DNA of 64,000 nucleotides from Saccharina japonica. Taxonomy: Eukaryota > Sar > Phaeophyceae > Laminariales > Laminariaceae. Positions within the stretch are counted from its first letter, which is position 1. Each line of letters starts with the position of its first letter. This document shows positions 1 through 9,553 of this stretch, piece after piece. The stretch lies in NCBI GenBank assembly GCA_008828725.1, contig MEHQ01003238.1, forward strand, positions 314,166-378,165. Reading direction: 5' to 3'. A program made the position numbers and the translations under genes. The notes beneath the pieces were generated by a model. That model saw only the letters and a list, made by a program, of their open reading frames with translations, was not told the DNA's origin and did no database searches.

Positions 1-418
1 AAGAGTACGTAAGCTTTGTGAGTGATTACTCGTATCTCCTCTCAAAAGAGGAGCAAAATGCGCATTAATTTTTCATCTAGAGGAAGAAGAGCTTCTCCAA
101 GGTTCTGTCATACCTCGGCAACCTTTGGAGAAGAAGCTGGGCGTGGCACCTCTTCATGCTGCGACGCTATGCTGTGGTACGTGTTCTGTTTGAGCCGCTG
201 GGCTGCTGGCCGGCTGATGCTGAGTGCAAAAAATGCGGTGGGATTAATTTCAATTTCACAGGTTTTCCAAAGATATTTTAGGATGTCTTACTAGTAGTAA
301 GGGGACTGGGTATCCCTACTCCCTGGTAGGCTTGTTTTAGTTTTGCTCTCCTGCGCCACCCACTCTCGAAGCCTTCGCATTGCAGATCTGAAAGACACTA
401 GCCGGAGCTGGTAACACA
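1..418. other. Sequence upstream of NOP56
   Basis: Holds the presumed promoter and 5' UTR of NOP56. The small frame at 22-294 resembles nothing I know and has no visible splice continuation. I see no clear TATA box. Confidence 0.4.
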
Positions 419-3400
419 ATGGTAAGTACGGTGCTACCAGGGTCCACATGTCGCCCTTCGTCCTCTACCGCAGTCGGCAAGCTTGCGATTTGTGTGCTAT
501 CACCTAATCCACTTCCTCTCTTGTTTTTGCCTCTTTCCGCATCCAGTCGTTTTTCGTGCTGTACGAGTCGGCATCGGGCTATGCCCTGATGGAAGTCGTC
601 GAAGCGGAGGAAGTTGGCAGCCTTCTAGAGGAAGTGCAGCAGGCAGTGCTGGATCCACAACGCTTTTGCCGCACGGTGAAGCTGAAGGGGTTTCAGCCAT
701 TCACAACTGCCGAGAACGCGCTCGAGAATGTGAACGCTATCAGTGAGCAGATGGTGACGGATGACCTGAAGGTGGGCGAGCATGCGAGCATACAGCGTCT
801 TAGCTTGTGGACAGCAGGGTAGGCGCGTCCTTGTCACGAACGGCGTCGATAGATGTAAGGTTCAATTCTTCTCTCAGTTTGACTACCCACGCGGTTGCCC
901 GTCCATGAAAGATATCCAAACTTTGGCACTTTTTCCCAAGTCACCCGCAGCCTTACATCACAGATTAAATACGAGTTCAATTCATCATGAACTCCTTCGA
1001 ACGCCGGGGGCAAATCAGACGCCATTCGGGGTTTCCTGAAGTCTGGCGTACTCATATTCCAGGTATTAGTTTCTCAGGGAAAGATAAACGGCGGGCAAGT
1101 TGACACTCCCATGATTTATACAGCTTGCTTTGGTTAGGTGCGATCCCACGAATTGATGCTTCTGCATGAACCTAATGATATCACTACTGTATGTGAACGA
1201 CAAGCATTTCCATACTGCTGTATTCTTATCGTCGAGTCCTGTAAGCATCATAAACGAGGAAGCAACTCCTGCTGAGATTTACCAGGTATGATATGTATGT
1301 CTCATATGAACGTGTAGTACAGCAGTGCGTTTTGACAACTAAACAGCCTTACGAGCAAGACTACCACTTGCCCTGCTGGAACAATCCCGGCCATGAACAC
1401 AAATGAAAAATTACCCCCTACAACCCCTTCGCTTTCTCCCCGTCGCACGCACCTATCAGAACTTCTTGGAGATGAACCTGCCCAAAGTAAAGAAGTCAAA
1501 GTCGGCTTCTTTTCAGCTGGGCTGCATAGAGCCGGGGTTGGCGAGTGCTATCCAGGATCGCCTTGACTTTCCGTGCCGATCAGACGACACCGTCAAAGAA
1601 ATTATTAGAGGAATAAGGCTGCACTTCAACCGGTGAGCTGTGGCTAATACCCGCGTGGTCTAGGAATACATCAACGGGGAAATAATCTGCCTTCGACTTG
1701 CTGACATGAACGTATTGTCGTTGTCGAGAGCCCAAGTATACCCGTACAACAACAGCTCTACTCGGAGGAGCAGTAATTCAAGTTTCGACGTATTCAGTGT
1801 ATCAGTTACAAGTACGAGAGAGTACTCCTACCAGGTATCAACTTTGGACAAATTCCAACAGCAGACAGTGACATTGCGCATGTACTATGAGACTGGCAAA
1901 ACCTTATTGCCAGCTTCAACATCAACTGCGCATAGAACAAACGAGAGTACTAAAAAAGAACTCCCAATCGGACTAAAGCACTCGTTTGCCCTCGAATATA
2001 CGGGCAGCGGGCCGTTGCGTTCGCAGACATGCAAAACTAAAAATCAGGTACGAGTCGTACTCGTATCATGTATACGAGTATAAATAAGTTGAAAACAGCT
2101 GTGAGATCGAGGATTTCGTCGACACTCCTGGCAAGCTGTGTGATACTTCGAAAGCGCGTTGCGGGTTTTATATGTCCTCATTCCGGATGTACATCCTGTA
2201 TTCCTGGTAAAAGGAAAACAAATATTGAGGTGCAAAACTCAGGAAGTGTGCGTTCATCTTCGAAAGATATCGTATGGGGGGGTTGCACGTAACTTTGCCA
2301 CGTCTAGGAAGTAGTTCATCTTTCGTCTCTTGTGTCTAATAACAACCAAGCTCTTCAATTGTCTAATTTTGGCTCAAAAAGCACGCGTCGAAAATGCTTC
2401 ATAAAATTACGAACATGAGCATTCGGTGAAAGCCTCTCAAACGATTTGCCTTGAAAGCAATTTGCCCTCCTTTCTCAATTTTGTTTTTTAATCAATCACT
2501 AAGCGCCGCATGTTTTGTTGCTACGAAGGCATTTGCCGTGTATTTTTGTGCGACGAGAACAAATACACTAGGAAGAATTATTCAGGGTGTCATCCGAACT
2601 TTTGACATGATGCAGGTTCGTGAAGGAACTCGATGGCGGAGTCGGTGAGAAGGCGCAGCTAGGGCTCGGCCACAGCTATTCTCGGGCGAAGGTGTGTGCC
2701 TTGTACTCCAGTCACAATGGGGGACAGGGTAGGGAAGACAAACACAGGACTACCAGTACCTCGTATTCGTAATGTCAAAGTCGGGTTCCAATCCCTTGTC
2801 GCCCATTCATACGAGTACAAGATTCGCGTATCAGACCGATTTATCCCACTGATGGTGTCCCTAAGCGTTGAATGTCGTTCGTTTTTCATTTTATTAAGTC
2901 TCTCAGCACGGATTCGTGTCAAGTGGCATAAACGGGTGGGTCTCCGGCGTTGTTGATACATACTCGGCCTGCGTTGGTATGTTTTTACTCTCACTCTAGA
3001 CGTGCTTATTTTGTTCCAGTAAAAGAGTGTTTAAATTGTCGGCGCCCGATCCAAGATTTTGATGTTGAGTCACGAAAAGCGAGTGTTGCGTATATGTAGT
3101 CTACTTGGTTTTTAGTATACCACCCCCCGTCTGGGTTGCGCAGATGGGCAAGTCGGGACAGTTGTTTTTTTCGTTTAACCGAATGTCCTCGAGTGTGTTT
3201 GCATTGAAGAAAGTCGGAGTGGACTTCAGTGATGATGAACGATTCTGCAAGTCCGATCAAATAATGAGGATGCGAAATCCTTCACTTTGACCTGAGAAGT
3301 TCACTCTTGATTCAAGTTATGTATATTCGAAAGGCACTCTCCCTTCCAGATTTAAATGTAGATGGTATTATAGAGTTTGTGGACTTCAGTGATGATCAAC

Positions 3401-5593
3401 GATTCTGCAAGTCCGATCAAATAATGAGGATGCGAAATCCTTCACTTTGACCTGAGAAGTCCCTTCCTGATTTAAATTATAGTACCCTGAAATTGATCGT
3501 CAAAACGCACACTTTCCTTCTTCCAGACTAACGCTTAGAAGAATGTACCTCGAGTGGCAGGTTGTTACCAAGTTCTGTATCAGGTATAAAGTGACCCCCG
3601 AATACTCTACTCGGTCTGTTGCACAGGTCAAGATGAACCCTGCACGATCAGACAATATGATTATCCAGAGCATCTGCCTCTTGGACCAGCTGGACAAAGA
3701 TCTGAACACATTCGCTATGCGTGTGAGGGAGTGGTACTGCTGGCACTTCCCAGAACTTCGCGAGCTGGTCAAGGACAACTACATGTTCGCCCGGTGTGCT
3801 GCGTACATCAAGGTAAACTAAAGGCCATGTCCGTGTCGGTTGGGGTTGATTTGCACAGTGCACGAACGTGGCTAAACGATACTGCACAGACGTTCGTGCT
3901 CACGCCTTTTTTGTACATCTCGCTGATTTTTTCAGGACCGGGCTGCGTTTGACGAAGACAGTCTTCCCGGCTTGAACGAGATTGTCATGGACGAAGAGCT
4001 TTCCGCCGCTATCCTGAAGGCTTCTCGCCATTCTATGGGAATGGATGCTTCACCGGTGGACATGTCGAACATCGTGACTTTCTGTGAACGGATGGTGAAA
4101 CTTGCGGAATACAGGAGAGACCTGTACGCGTACCTGGTGGACAAGGTACGTCGCCTCCGTTCAGTGCGAGTCAAAGCTGTAAACAATGTTGACTATTTAA
4201 CGGCCTGTTGCTTGATGTGAACTTTGATGTCGCCGACCTCCAGTGTAAAAATGATCGGCCGTCTAGACTCGTTCTTACCCATGTAAACGTCTTATTTTCG
4301 TTCTCCTTTCCAGATGGGTATCGTCGCCCCTAACCTGGCGGCGCTGATCGGAGACACCGTCGGCGCACGCCTGATATCCAAGGCGGGCTCGCTGACGTCG
4401 CTGGCCAAGTGCCCCGCATCGACAGTGCAGATCTTGGGAGCCGAGAAGGTGGGTGTTTTTGCGTACAAGTACATCGTTGCCCCAGGAGTAAATAAATTTG
4501 TAAAAGGTTGGTCAAGATAATCTATCTTGGGTGTTACTGCTTGATGTCGGTGATGTGCTGTTTTCTTTTGTTGTCCGTGCCAACACCATCCGAAATGCAC
4601 TGCGTTAACTCTGACTTTTTCCAGGCGCTCTTCCGAGCTCTCAAGACGAAGGGAAACACGCCAAAGTACGGCATCATCTACCACTCGACTTTCATCGGAC
4701 GGGCCGCCGCCAAGAACAAGGGCCGAATATCTCGTGTTCTCGCGAACAAATGCGCGATTGCGAGCCGAATAGACAGGTGAACTCTCCTCACGAATTGATG
4801 TATCACGGTCAAGTCACACTTCGCAAAGTCCGTCATACATCCTCAAGTTTTTTTGTTTGTGCACGGAGTCGGACAACCCGCTTCCCTCGAAGGTGTCATT
4901 GGATGATTTGTTGCGTGAACTAAGGAGAGTCGCAGGCCGAATTAATGTACGGGAGAGCTATTTTCGGACTATGGCCTATATTGCAGAGTGCGAAATGTGT
5001 AAATAATGCTGGTGCCTCGTTTCGTGGTGTGTACCTGGACCAGGTATTCTTACCTGGCATGATGGCATGATTTGTCCCTCAAGCATTGACTATCTACGGC
5101 AGATATGTCCACTCTGACCTGTCATTCCTACACTCGATTCCCTCGGCGTTTTTGCTGTTGCCCCGTCCACAGCTTCAGCGATGAACCGTCCACGAAGTAC
5201 GGCGACGAGCTACGTGAGCAGGTATGTGGCCCATGCACGCGTGCGTGCAAACGCGCGTGTCTATTGTGTTCTCCAAATTATGTTTATAGTGTTTGTTTCT
5301 TCCTCGTGAAGAATCTGACATTGCGATTGTCGCCGATTTTTTCGTCGCGACAGGTGGAGGAACGGTTGAAGTTCTACGACACTGGAGAGGCCCCCAGAAA
5401 AAACATTTCGGTCATGGAGAAAGTGGCGGCAGAGATCGCGAGCGAGACAGGGGCGGCAGACGTGTCTACCCCGAAATCCGACAAGAAGAAGAAAAAGAAG
5501 AAGAGAGACAGGAAAGACGGAGAGGAAGCGTCGGCAGCTGTAGAGGCCCCATCATCGAAGAAGAAGAAAAAGAAGAAGACAGCAAGCGCATGA
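419..5593 (+). CDS. NOP56: NOP56, core protein of box C/D snoRNP (10 exons)
   Basis: Nucleolar protein of the box C/D snoRNP, which carries out 2'-O-methylation and processing of rRNA. Exons: 419-421, 547-771, 1460-1632, 2616-2691, 3627-3812, 3936-4145, 4314-4448, 4625-4776, 5173-5221, 5354-5593. All joins are in frame with GT-AG borders and give 482 residues, a normal family length. Exon 1 is only the ATG, followed at once by GTAAGT; exon 2 then continues [16 protein letters not shown], the typical NOP56 start. The NOP5 N-terminal domain covers about residues 4-75. The Nop domain (about 165-400) includes [37 protein letters not shown] and [20 protein letters not shown]. The C-terminus (about 440-482) is a lysine-rich KKE/D tail with two runs of seven lysines. 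NOP58 was considered, but the N-terminus and the [20 protein letters not shown] stretch fit NOP56. The family assignment is secure; the one-codon first exon is inferred. Confidence 0.95.
2091..2265 (+). repeat. Dispersed repeat copy in NOP56 intron 3
   Basis: Starts near AACAGCTGTGAG, runs through GAGGATTTCGTCGA, a match to TTTTATATGTCCTCAT and GGATGTACATCC, and fades near 2265. A diverged copy in the same orientation lies at 45740-45905. Neither copy has a clear open frame, terminal repeat or tRNA-like promoter box. Confidence 0.6.
3223..3300 (+). ncRNA. Box C/D snoRNA candidate, copy 1, in NOP56 intron 4
   Basis: A 78-nt unit with a C box GTGATGA at 3229-3235 and a D box CTGA at 3292-3295. 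These are closed by a perfect 5-bp terminal stem, ACTTC (3223-3227) with GAAGT (3296-3300). This is the standard C/D layout. The bases just before the D box, CTTCACTTTGAC, are complementary to GUCAAAGUGAAG, which I recall as a strongly conserved stretch of large-subunit rRNA. The D-box-plus-five rule would place the methyl group on the second A of the CAAA run. A weak internal C'/D' pair may lie around CCGA (3254-3257) and ATGAGGAT. It lies in the intron of a C/D snoRNP protein gene, as snoRNAs do in NOP56 of other eukaryotes. The boxes and stem are seen; the rRNA target is recalled and unverified. Confidence 0.8.
3383..3460 (+). ncRNA. Box C/D snoRNA candidate, copy 2, in NOP56 intron 4
   Basis: A second copy of the 78-nt unit, 160 bp downstream, differing from copy 1 by one base (GATGATC here, GATGATG there). 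The C box (3389-3395), D box (3452-3455), terminal stem and the 12-nt guide before the D box are all unchanged. The flanks also share CCCTTCC-N-GATTTAAAT, so the duplicated unit was larger than the snoRNA itself. It ends 166 bp before the exon 5 acceptor. Confidence 0.78.
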
Positions 5594-6099
5594 TACGCGC
5601 GAAGTAGAATCCGTAGTAACCCTGACTGAATGTCGCACTCTGTGCCTTGGGAGTTGCACGATACTGCCCTTGTGCACGGACTCAGGCTCTCTGATTTATT
5701 TTGTCGTTGGGGTTACTGATCCATTTTGGATCATGTAGAAAGCTGTTGTGAGTGGAAAACCTGACCTTGTCTGTTGAGCAACCGAGTTGTGGACGATGTT
5801 GACGATTGTGGGGCTCATCTAAACTAAAGGCTGTTTTAACACGATATCAAGGCCTATTTACGTTGCCGTTTGTGGTGGCATGACGCCAATGGCATTATCG
5901 CACCGGGTACGAAGAGTTGGTGACCTCTTTTGCCTTTAATATATTGATTGTCCCGATTGTCCTCGACACCAAATCAGGGTTTTGTTAATGAGTTTTAGAG
6001 CAAAGCTCAATAGTGTTGTAAACAGTAGTCTTAACTGGATAATATCGATACTGTAATGTGACCATTTTTTATCGTCGTCGTGGTCGTAGCCGCGTATTT
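5594..6099. other. NOP56 3' flank, no gene seen
   Basis: The presumed 3' UTR and intergenic sequence after the NOP56 stop. The only local structure I see is a short inverted pair, GATCCA-TTTT-GGATC, near 5720. No coding frame can be supported. Confidence 0.4.
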
Positions 6100-6458
6100 G
6101 TATATAACCCGCGGGTTGCAAAAAAACAATTGCAACCATAAACTGATGAGGCCGAGAGGCACCCCCCCTAAGCCTGAAGACAGCACTGCGCCTAACCCTA
6201 AATCGTACCCTCGGATAGCGTGTAGGGCGTGATAATCCTTGAATTTTCTAGAACGTCAGCTATGAGTTCGACCGATCGAGTGTGGTTGGTGTTCAGGTTT
6301 TGAACCTGTGCAGCTATCTGAGGGCACATGATTCGGCGTGAGGAGCAGAGAGTTGGAGTGGTGTACCAGGTAGTGCGCGGTTGCGGCCACAGAGGGTGCC
6401 TCTTTCGGCTTTTTCAGCTATGGGTTATATAATATGTGTCGCAACCCGCGAGTTATAC
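6100..6458. mobile_element. Short inverted-repeat (MITE-like) element
   Basis: The two ends are imperfect inverted repeats of about 65 bp. The left end begins GTATATAACCCGCGGGTTGC and reaches GAGGCACCCCCC near 6163. The right end, read in reverse complement, begins GTATAACTCGCGGGTTGC and reaches GAGGCACCCT near 6395. There is no coding capacity in the 359 bp. No certain target-site duplication is visible, so this could also be an old palindromic repeat. Confidence 0.55.
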
Positions 6459-6794
6459 AGCGTGGCGCTGTCCTGTTGAATCTTACGTGGAAACAGTACA
6501 CGACACCTATTATTAGTTTGAAAAACCAGGCTGGTATTTTGAAGAAAATAAGAAATTCGAGAAGCTTATCATAAACTTCGTCTAGAAATCGCCCTCTCAC
6601 ATGAGTATTACAGCCCGGGCCATCGCCGGATTGTTGCTCGTACTCGTAGGTGTCCCGTACGGTATGTACTATGTACTATAGACTCGAGTATGCACTTCAG
6701 ATATTCACCTTGACCATGAAATTCGTACACCATTAGTGACTCATAAACACACGAAAAAGCAATGGTATGTGACCATGGCTTGCGTAGTTTTGGG

Positions 6795-7062
6795 CAGTAG
6801 GGTAAGTGGACTCTTCTCCCCCCTACCCACTTCGGTACGTGCCTTGCATTTTTATCGCGAGAAGACTTCAGCACTTTCTTCCCTCGTCGACTTGCGTCAG
6901 ATTCCGCCTACCCACGCCACAAAGGCGCTCTCACAGCAATCACTTCCTTTTTTATATTTTTGAATAATGTCAGAAATCTTGCAACGGTGGGATTCAAACT
7001 TGGGTACCAACGCCAGTAGCCTTTGAAGCTGACCACTGTGGTCTACCGGGGAGACCGGTTTC
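6795..7062 (-). mobile_element. tRNA-derived SINE, copy 1 (diverged)
   Basis: Read on the minus strand, it begins with a tRNA-like head (ACCGGTCTCCCCGGTAGACC; B-box region GTTTGAATCCC) and continues into a body that includes the reverse complement of TTTTATCGCGAGAAGACTTC. The body matches the copies at 20813-21193 and 58565-58842. The A box is more altered than in those copies, so this one is probably older. Confidence 0.7.
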
Positions 7063-7296
7063 ATACCAATGTTGTACGTACTAGATCTCTGGGGGCATAT
7101 ATATTCATACCCTGGACAATTGACAATAGTCTAATTTCCTATTATAATTGACTGGCAATTGTGGTCGCCAATTTCAATTAATTGGAACGCATCGAGCTGT
7201 ATGGTACAGACAAATCCTATTAACAGACACCCACTAGGCCCTATCATCCACCCAATTTATGTTAATATACGCCCATCTACATTAATGGTTGAAGTA

Positions 7297-8107
7297 ATTG
7301 CTACTACAGTAGTAACCATCTGAGAACGGTACTTTTTTTTTGTGGGTTCTGCCGATGGCTGTACTGAAAGAACCAAGGCGACAATTCACACGCCGGTTGT
7401 GTCCAACAATGCCCTGAGTGAAAATGAAAATTCGCGTTCGCGTCGATCTTTATATTTTTCAGTTTTGCTTTAGTTATAGCCTTGAAAGGCTATTTTTGGT
7501 AAGGATTTCAAATGGTCAATTTTCAATATATATTTTCGGCTGGCTCAGGAAACCACATTCTAGACCCGATATTGAAAATGTGTTCCCGGAGGATTGTGGT
7601 GACAAGCTATACGAGCATCATACAAGTTGTATTGTAGTAAAATATCCATTTTTGATGGCGCTGAAAATTTTTCCGTTTTCGTTTTTTTTCCTTACTGACA
7701 GTAAGGAATTAACCCCAAAACGGAAAAATTTTCAGCGCCATCAAAAAAGGATATTTTACTACAATACAACTTGTATGATGATCGTATAGCTAATCACCAC
7801 AATCCTCCCGGAACACATTTTCAATATCGGGTCTAGAATATGGTTTCCTGAGCCAGCCGAAATTAAATATATTGAAAATTGGCCATTTGAAATCCTTACC
7901 AAAAATAGCCTTTCAAGGCTATAACTAAAGCAAAACTGAAAAATATAAAAATCGACGCGAACGCGAATTTTCATTTTCACTCAGGGCATTGTTGGACACA
8001 ACCGGCGTGTGAATTGTCTCCTTGGTTCTTTCAGTACAGCCATCGGCAGAACCCACAGAAAAAAAGTACCGTTCTCAGATGGTTACTACTACTGTAGCAG
8101 TAACCAC
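7297..8107. repeat. Long fold-back palindrome, arms about 395 bp
   Basis: The left arm (about 7297-7690) and right arm (about 7712-8107) are near-perfect reverse complements around a short centre containing TTACTGACAGTAAGG. Landmarks such as GAAAATGAAAATTCGCG, TCTAGACCCGATATTG and GATGGCGCTGAAAATTTTTC occur once in each arm. As a result, nearly the same peptide can be read from the plus strand of one arm and the minus strand of the other. This is a by-product of the palindrome, not a gene. A transcript would fold into a hairpin of nearly 400 bp. Confidence 0.9.
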
Positions 8108-8175
8108 CGAAATCCCATTGCTGAACCCATAGTCTATTGAAATATAATATCCCATTCTATTGTAACGCTAATGGA

Positions 8176-9545
8176 TAGGGCTGTGAGTCGGCACGACTTT
8201 AGTCGCCGACTAGTTATTAGTCGGACTAAAATAGTCAGTCGTGAAACGGAGGTGCCGACTTTCCGACTTAATGGGTTTCCTTAACTGTAGGAAGGCTTTT
8301 TTCATGCGGGGTACAGCTTTTAACATGAACTGCTGCGGCTTGCGGATACTCACATGCCCTGTGACACTGCAGCGCACAGCGGGATCCACACACACACACG
8401 CGCACACATGGCGGAACAGCCCATCTCTCTCGACGGTGCCGACGGCGTCAGCCCTGGCGCACCCAATGCCAACGCTGAGGGCGGAGATCCCGTCGGCGAA
8501 GTTGCGGCCATTATCGGCCCGCGGACCACCTTGGCGAGTGCACGCGACCCCGAAACGGTGCTGTACCGCGTGAAGCAGTAGCCTTTACCGCACTACTGAG
8601 TAAGTATCTAGAATAAAGTATGGAAATCGGGGAATATTTTCTTATATACCTTTTAGTGTGTGGTCGACCAATTTTTCAAAAACAAAACGCCTGATTTTTT
8701 CGAGACAAAGCTCGTAAGGGTCGAGGCGGGGTCGGGATTGGGGTTGGGGTTAGGGTTAGGTTAGTGTCTAAAGTAGCGTTTTCGGCGTTTTTCGAAATAT
8801 TCGGTCTCATAACACTGGAACCACACGCGGGCCACAACCAAGTCCCCGATTTCTATAATTTATCCTATATAATAATTCAGAATTGCGGTAAAGGCGGCTC
8901 GCGTGAAGCATGAGCAGAGGCGCAGCAAGCCGCTCAGATCTAACAACCCGCTGTGGAAGTTTTTAGGACTTGCCGCCGTCATCGACGCGCGCGTTTCGCG
9001 CAAGGTTGGGAGAGACGTTAATAAACGAATAACATCACGGAGGGATCCAAGACCTTTTCTTCTGGGGATATTTTTTGCACCGCTATCTTGGTGATGGGTT
9101 CGCTTTTTCGCTCGTATCCCCGCCAGATAGTATTGCGACTCAAACAATTGCTGCCACGTTCCTCTAGTCCGGGGTAGATCTACCTGGTACATGCGTTGTA
9201 CTTGTCGTTTTTTGTGAATTTCTTGTGTAAACTAAAGTTTTTTTTTTGTACTTTTCGTTCGAAACGTATGTGAATCTAGGTCATATTGTTTGCGCTTTTC
9301 TTGCGTGAAGTGAAGCCAAATCGCGTATTTTTGGCCTCCGGCGGCGCCTTCCGCGGGATCCTCCGGAGGCGCCTCCGGCGGGCCCTCCGGGGGCGCCTCC
9401 AGCGGGGCTCCCTCGGCCGGGGGGGGCTTTCTTGGCTCGCTTCGCTCGCCTGACGCCAGCCGACTTGCCGACAAAAGTCAGCTAGTCGGCTTCGCCGACT
9501 AGCGACTAGTTATTAGTCGTGAAATGAAACCGACTCACAGCCCTA
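8176..9545. mobile_element. Non-autonomous hAT-type DNA transposon
   Basis: The ends are perfect 16-bp inverted repeats, TAGGGCTGTGAGTCGG at 8176-8191 and its reverse complement ending at 9545. They are flanked by an exact 8-bp duplication, CTAATGGA (8168-8175 and 9546-9553). A TAGGG-type end plus an 8-bp duplication is the hAT signature. Both subterminal regions are rich in short GTCGGC and TAGTCG repeats. At 1,370 bp it is too short for a full transposase. A minus-strand frame (9232-9474) includes KYAIWLHFT, which resembles the first part of a BED zinc finger, so it may be an internal-deletion derivative. The perfect ends and duplication suggest recent insertion. It also carries a telomere-like TTGGGGTTAGGGTTAGG near 8740. 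Confidence 0.9.
9232..9474 (-). pseudogene. Possible remnant of hAT transposase N-terminus
   Basis: A short frame just inside the right end of the hAT element, reading inward. A proline- and glutamate-rich start is followed by KYAIWLHFTQEKRKQYD, which resembles the aromatic start of a BED-type zinc finger (W..F). The zinc-binding Cys and His residues are not reached before the stop. The rest of any transposase is missing. The low-complexity GC-rich part could equally be non-coding. Confidence 0.3.
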
Positions 9546-9553
9546 CTAATGGA

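Noticed and set aside
6143-6163. CTGATGAGGCCGAGAGGC looks like the core and stem II of a hammerhead ribozyme.
   Set aside because: The required GAA after stem II is absent (ACCCCCC follows), and the matching inverted-repeat end does not keep CTGATGA. Treated as chance within the MITE end.
7418-7980. Two frames giving almost the same peptide on opposite strands.
   Set aside because: They are the two arms of one palindrome, not duplicated genes.
8735-8764. Interstitial telomere repeat.
   Set aside because: Only two TTAGGG-like units next to TTGGGG, inside a transposon; too short to mean a chromosome end or fusion.
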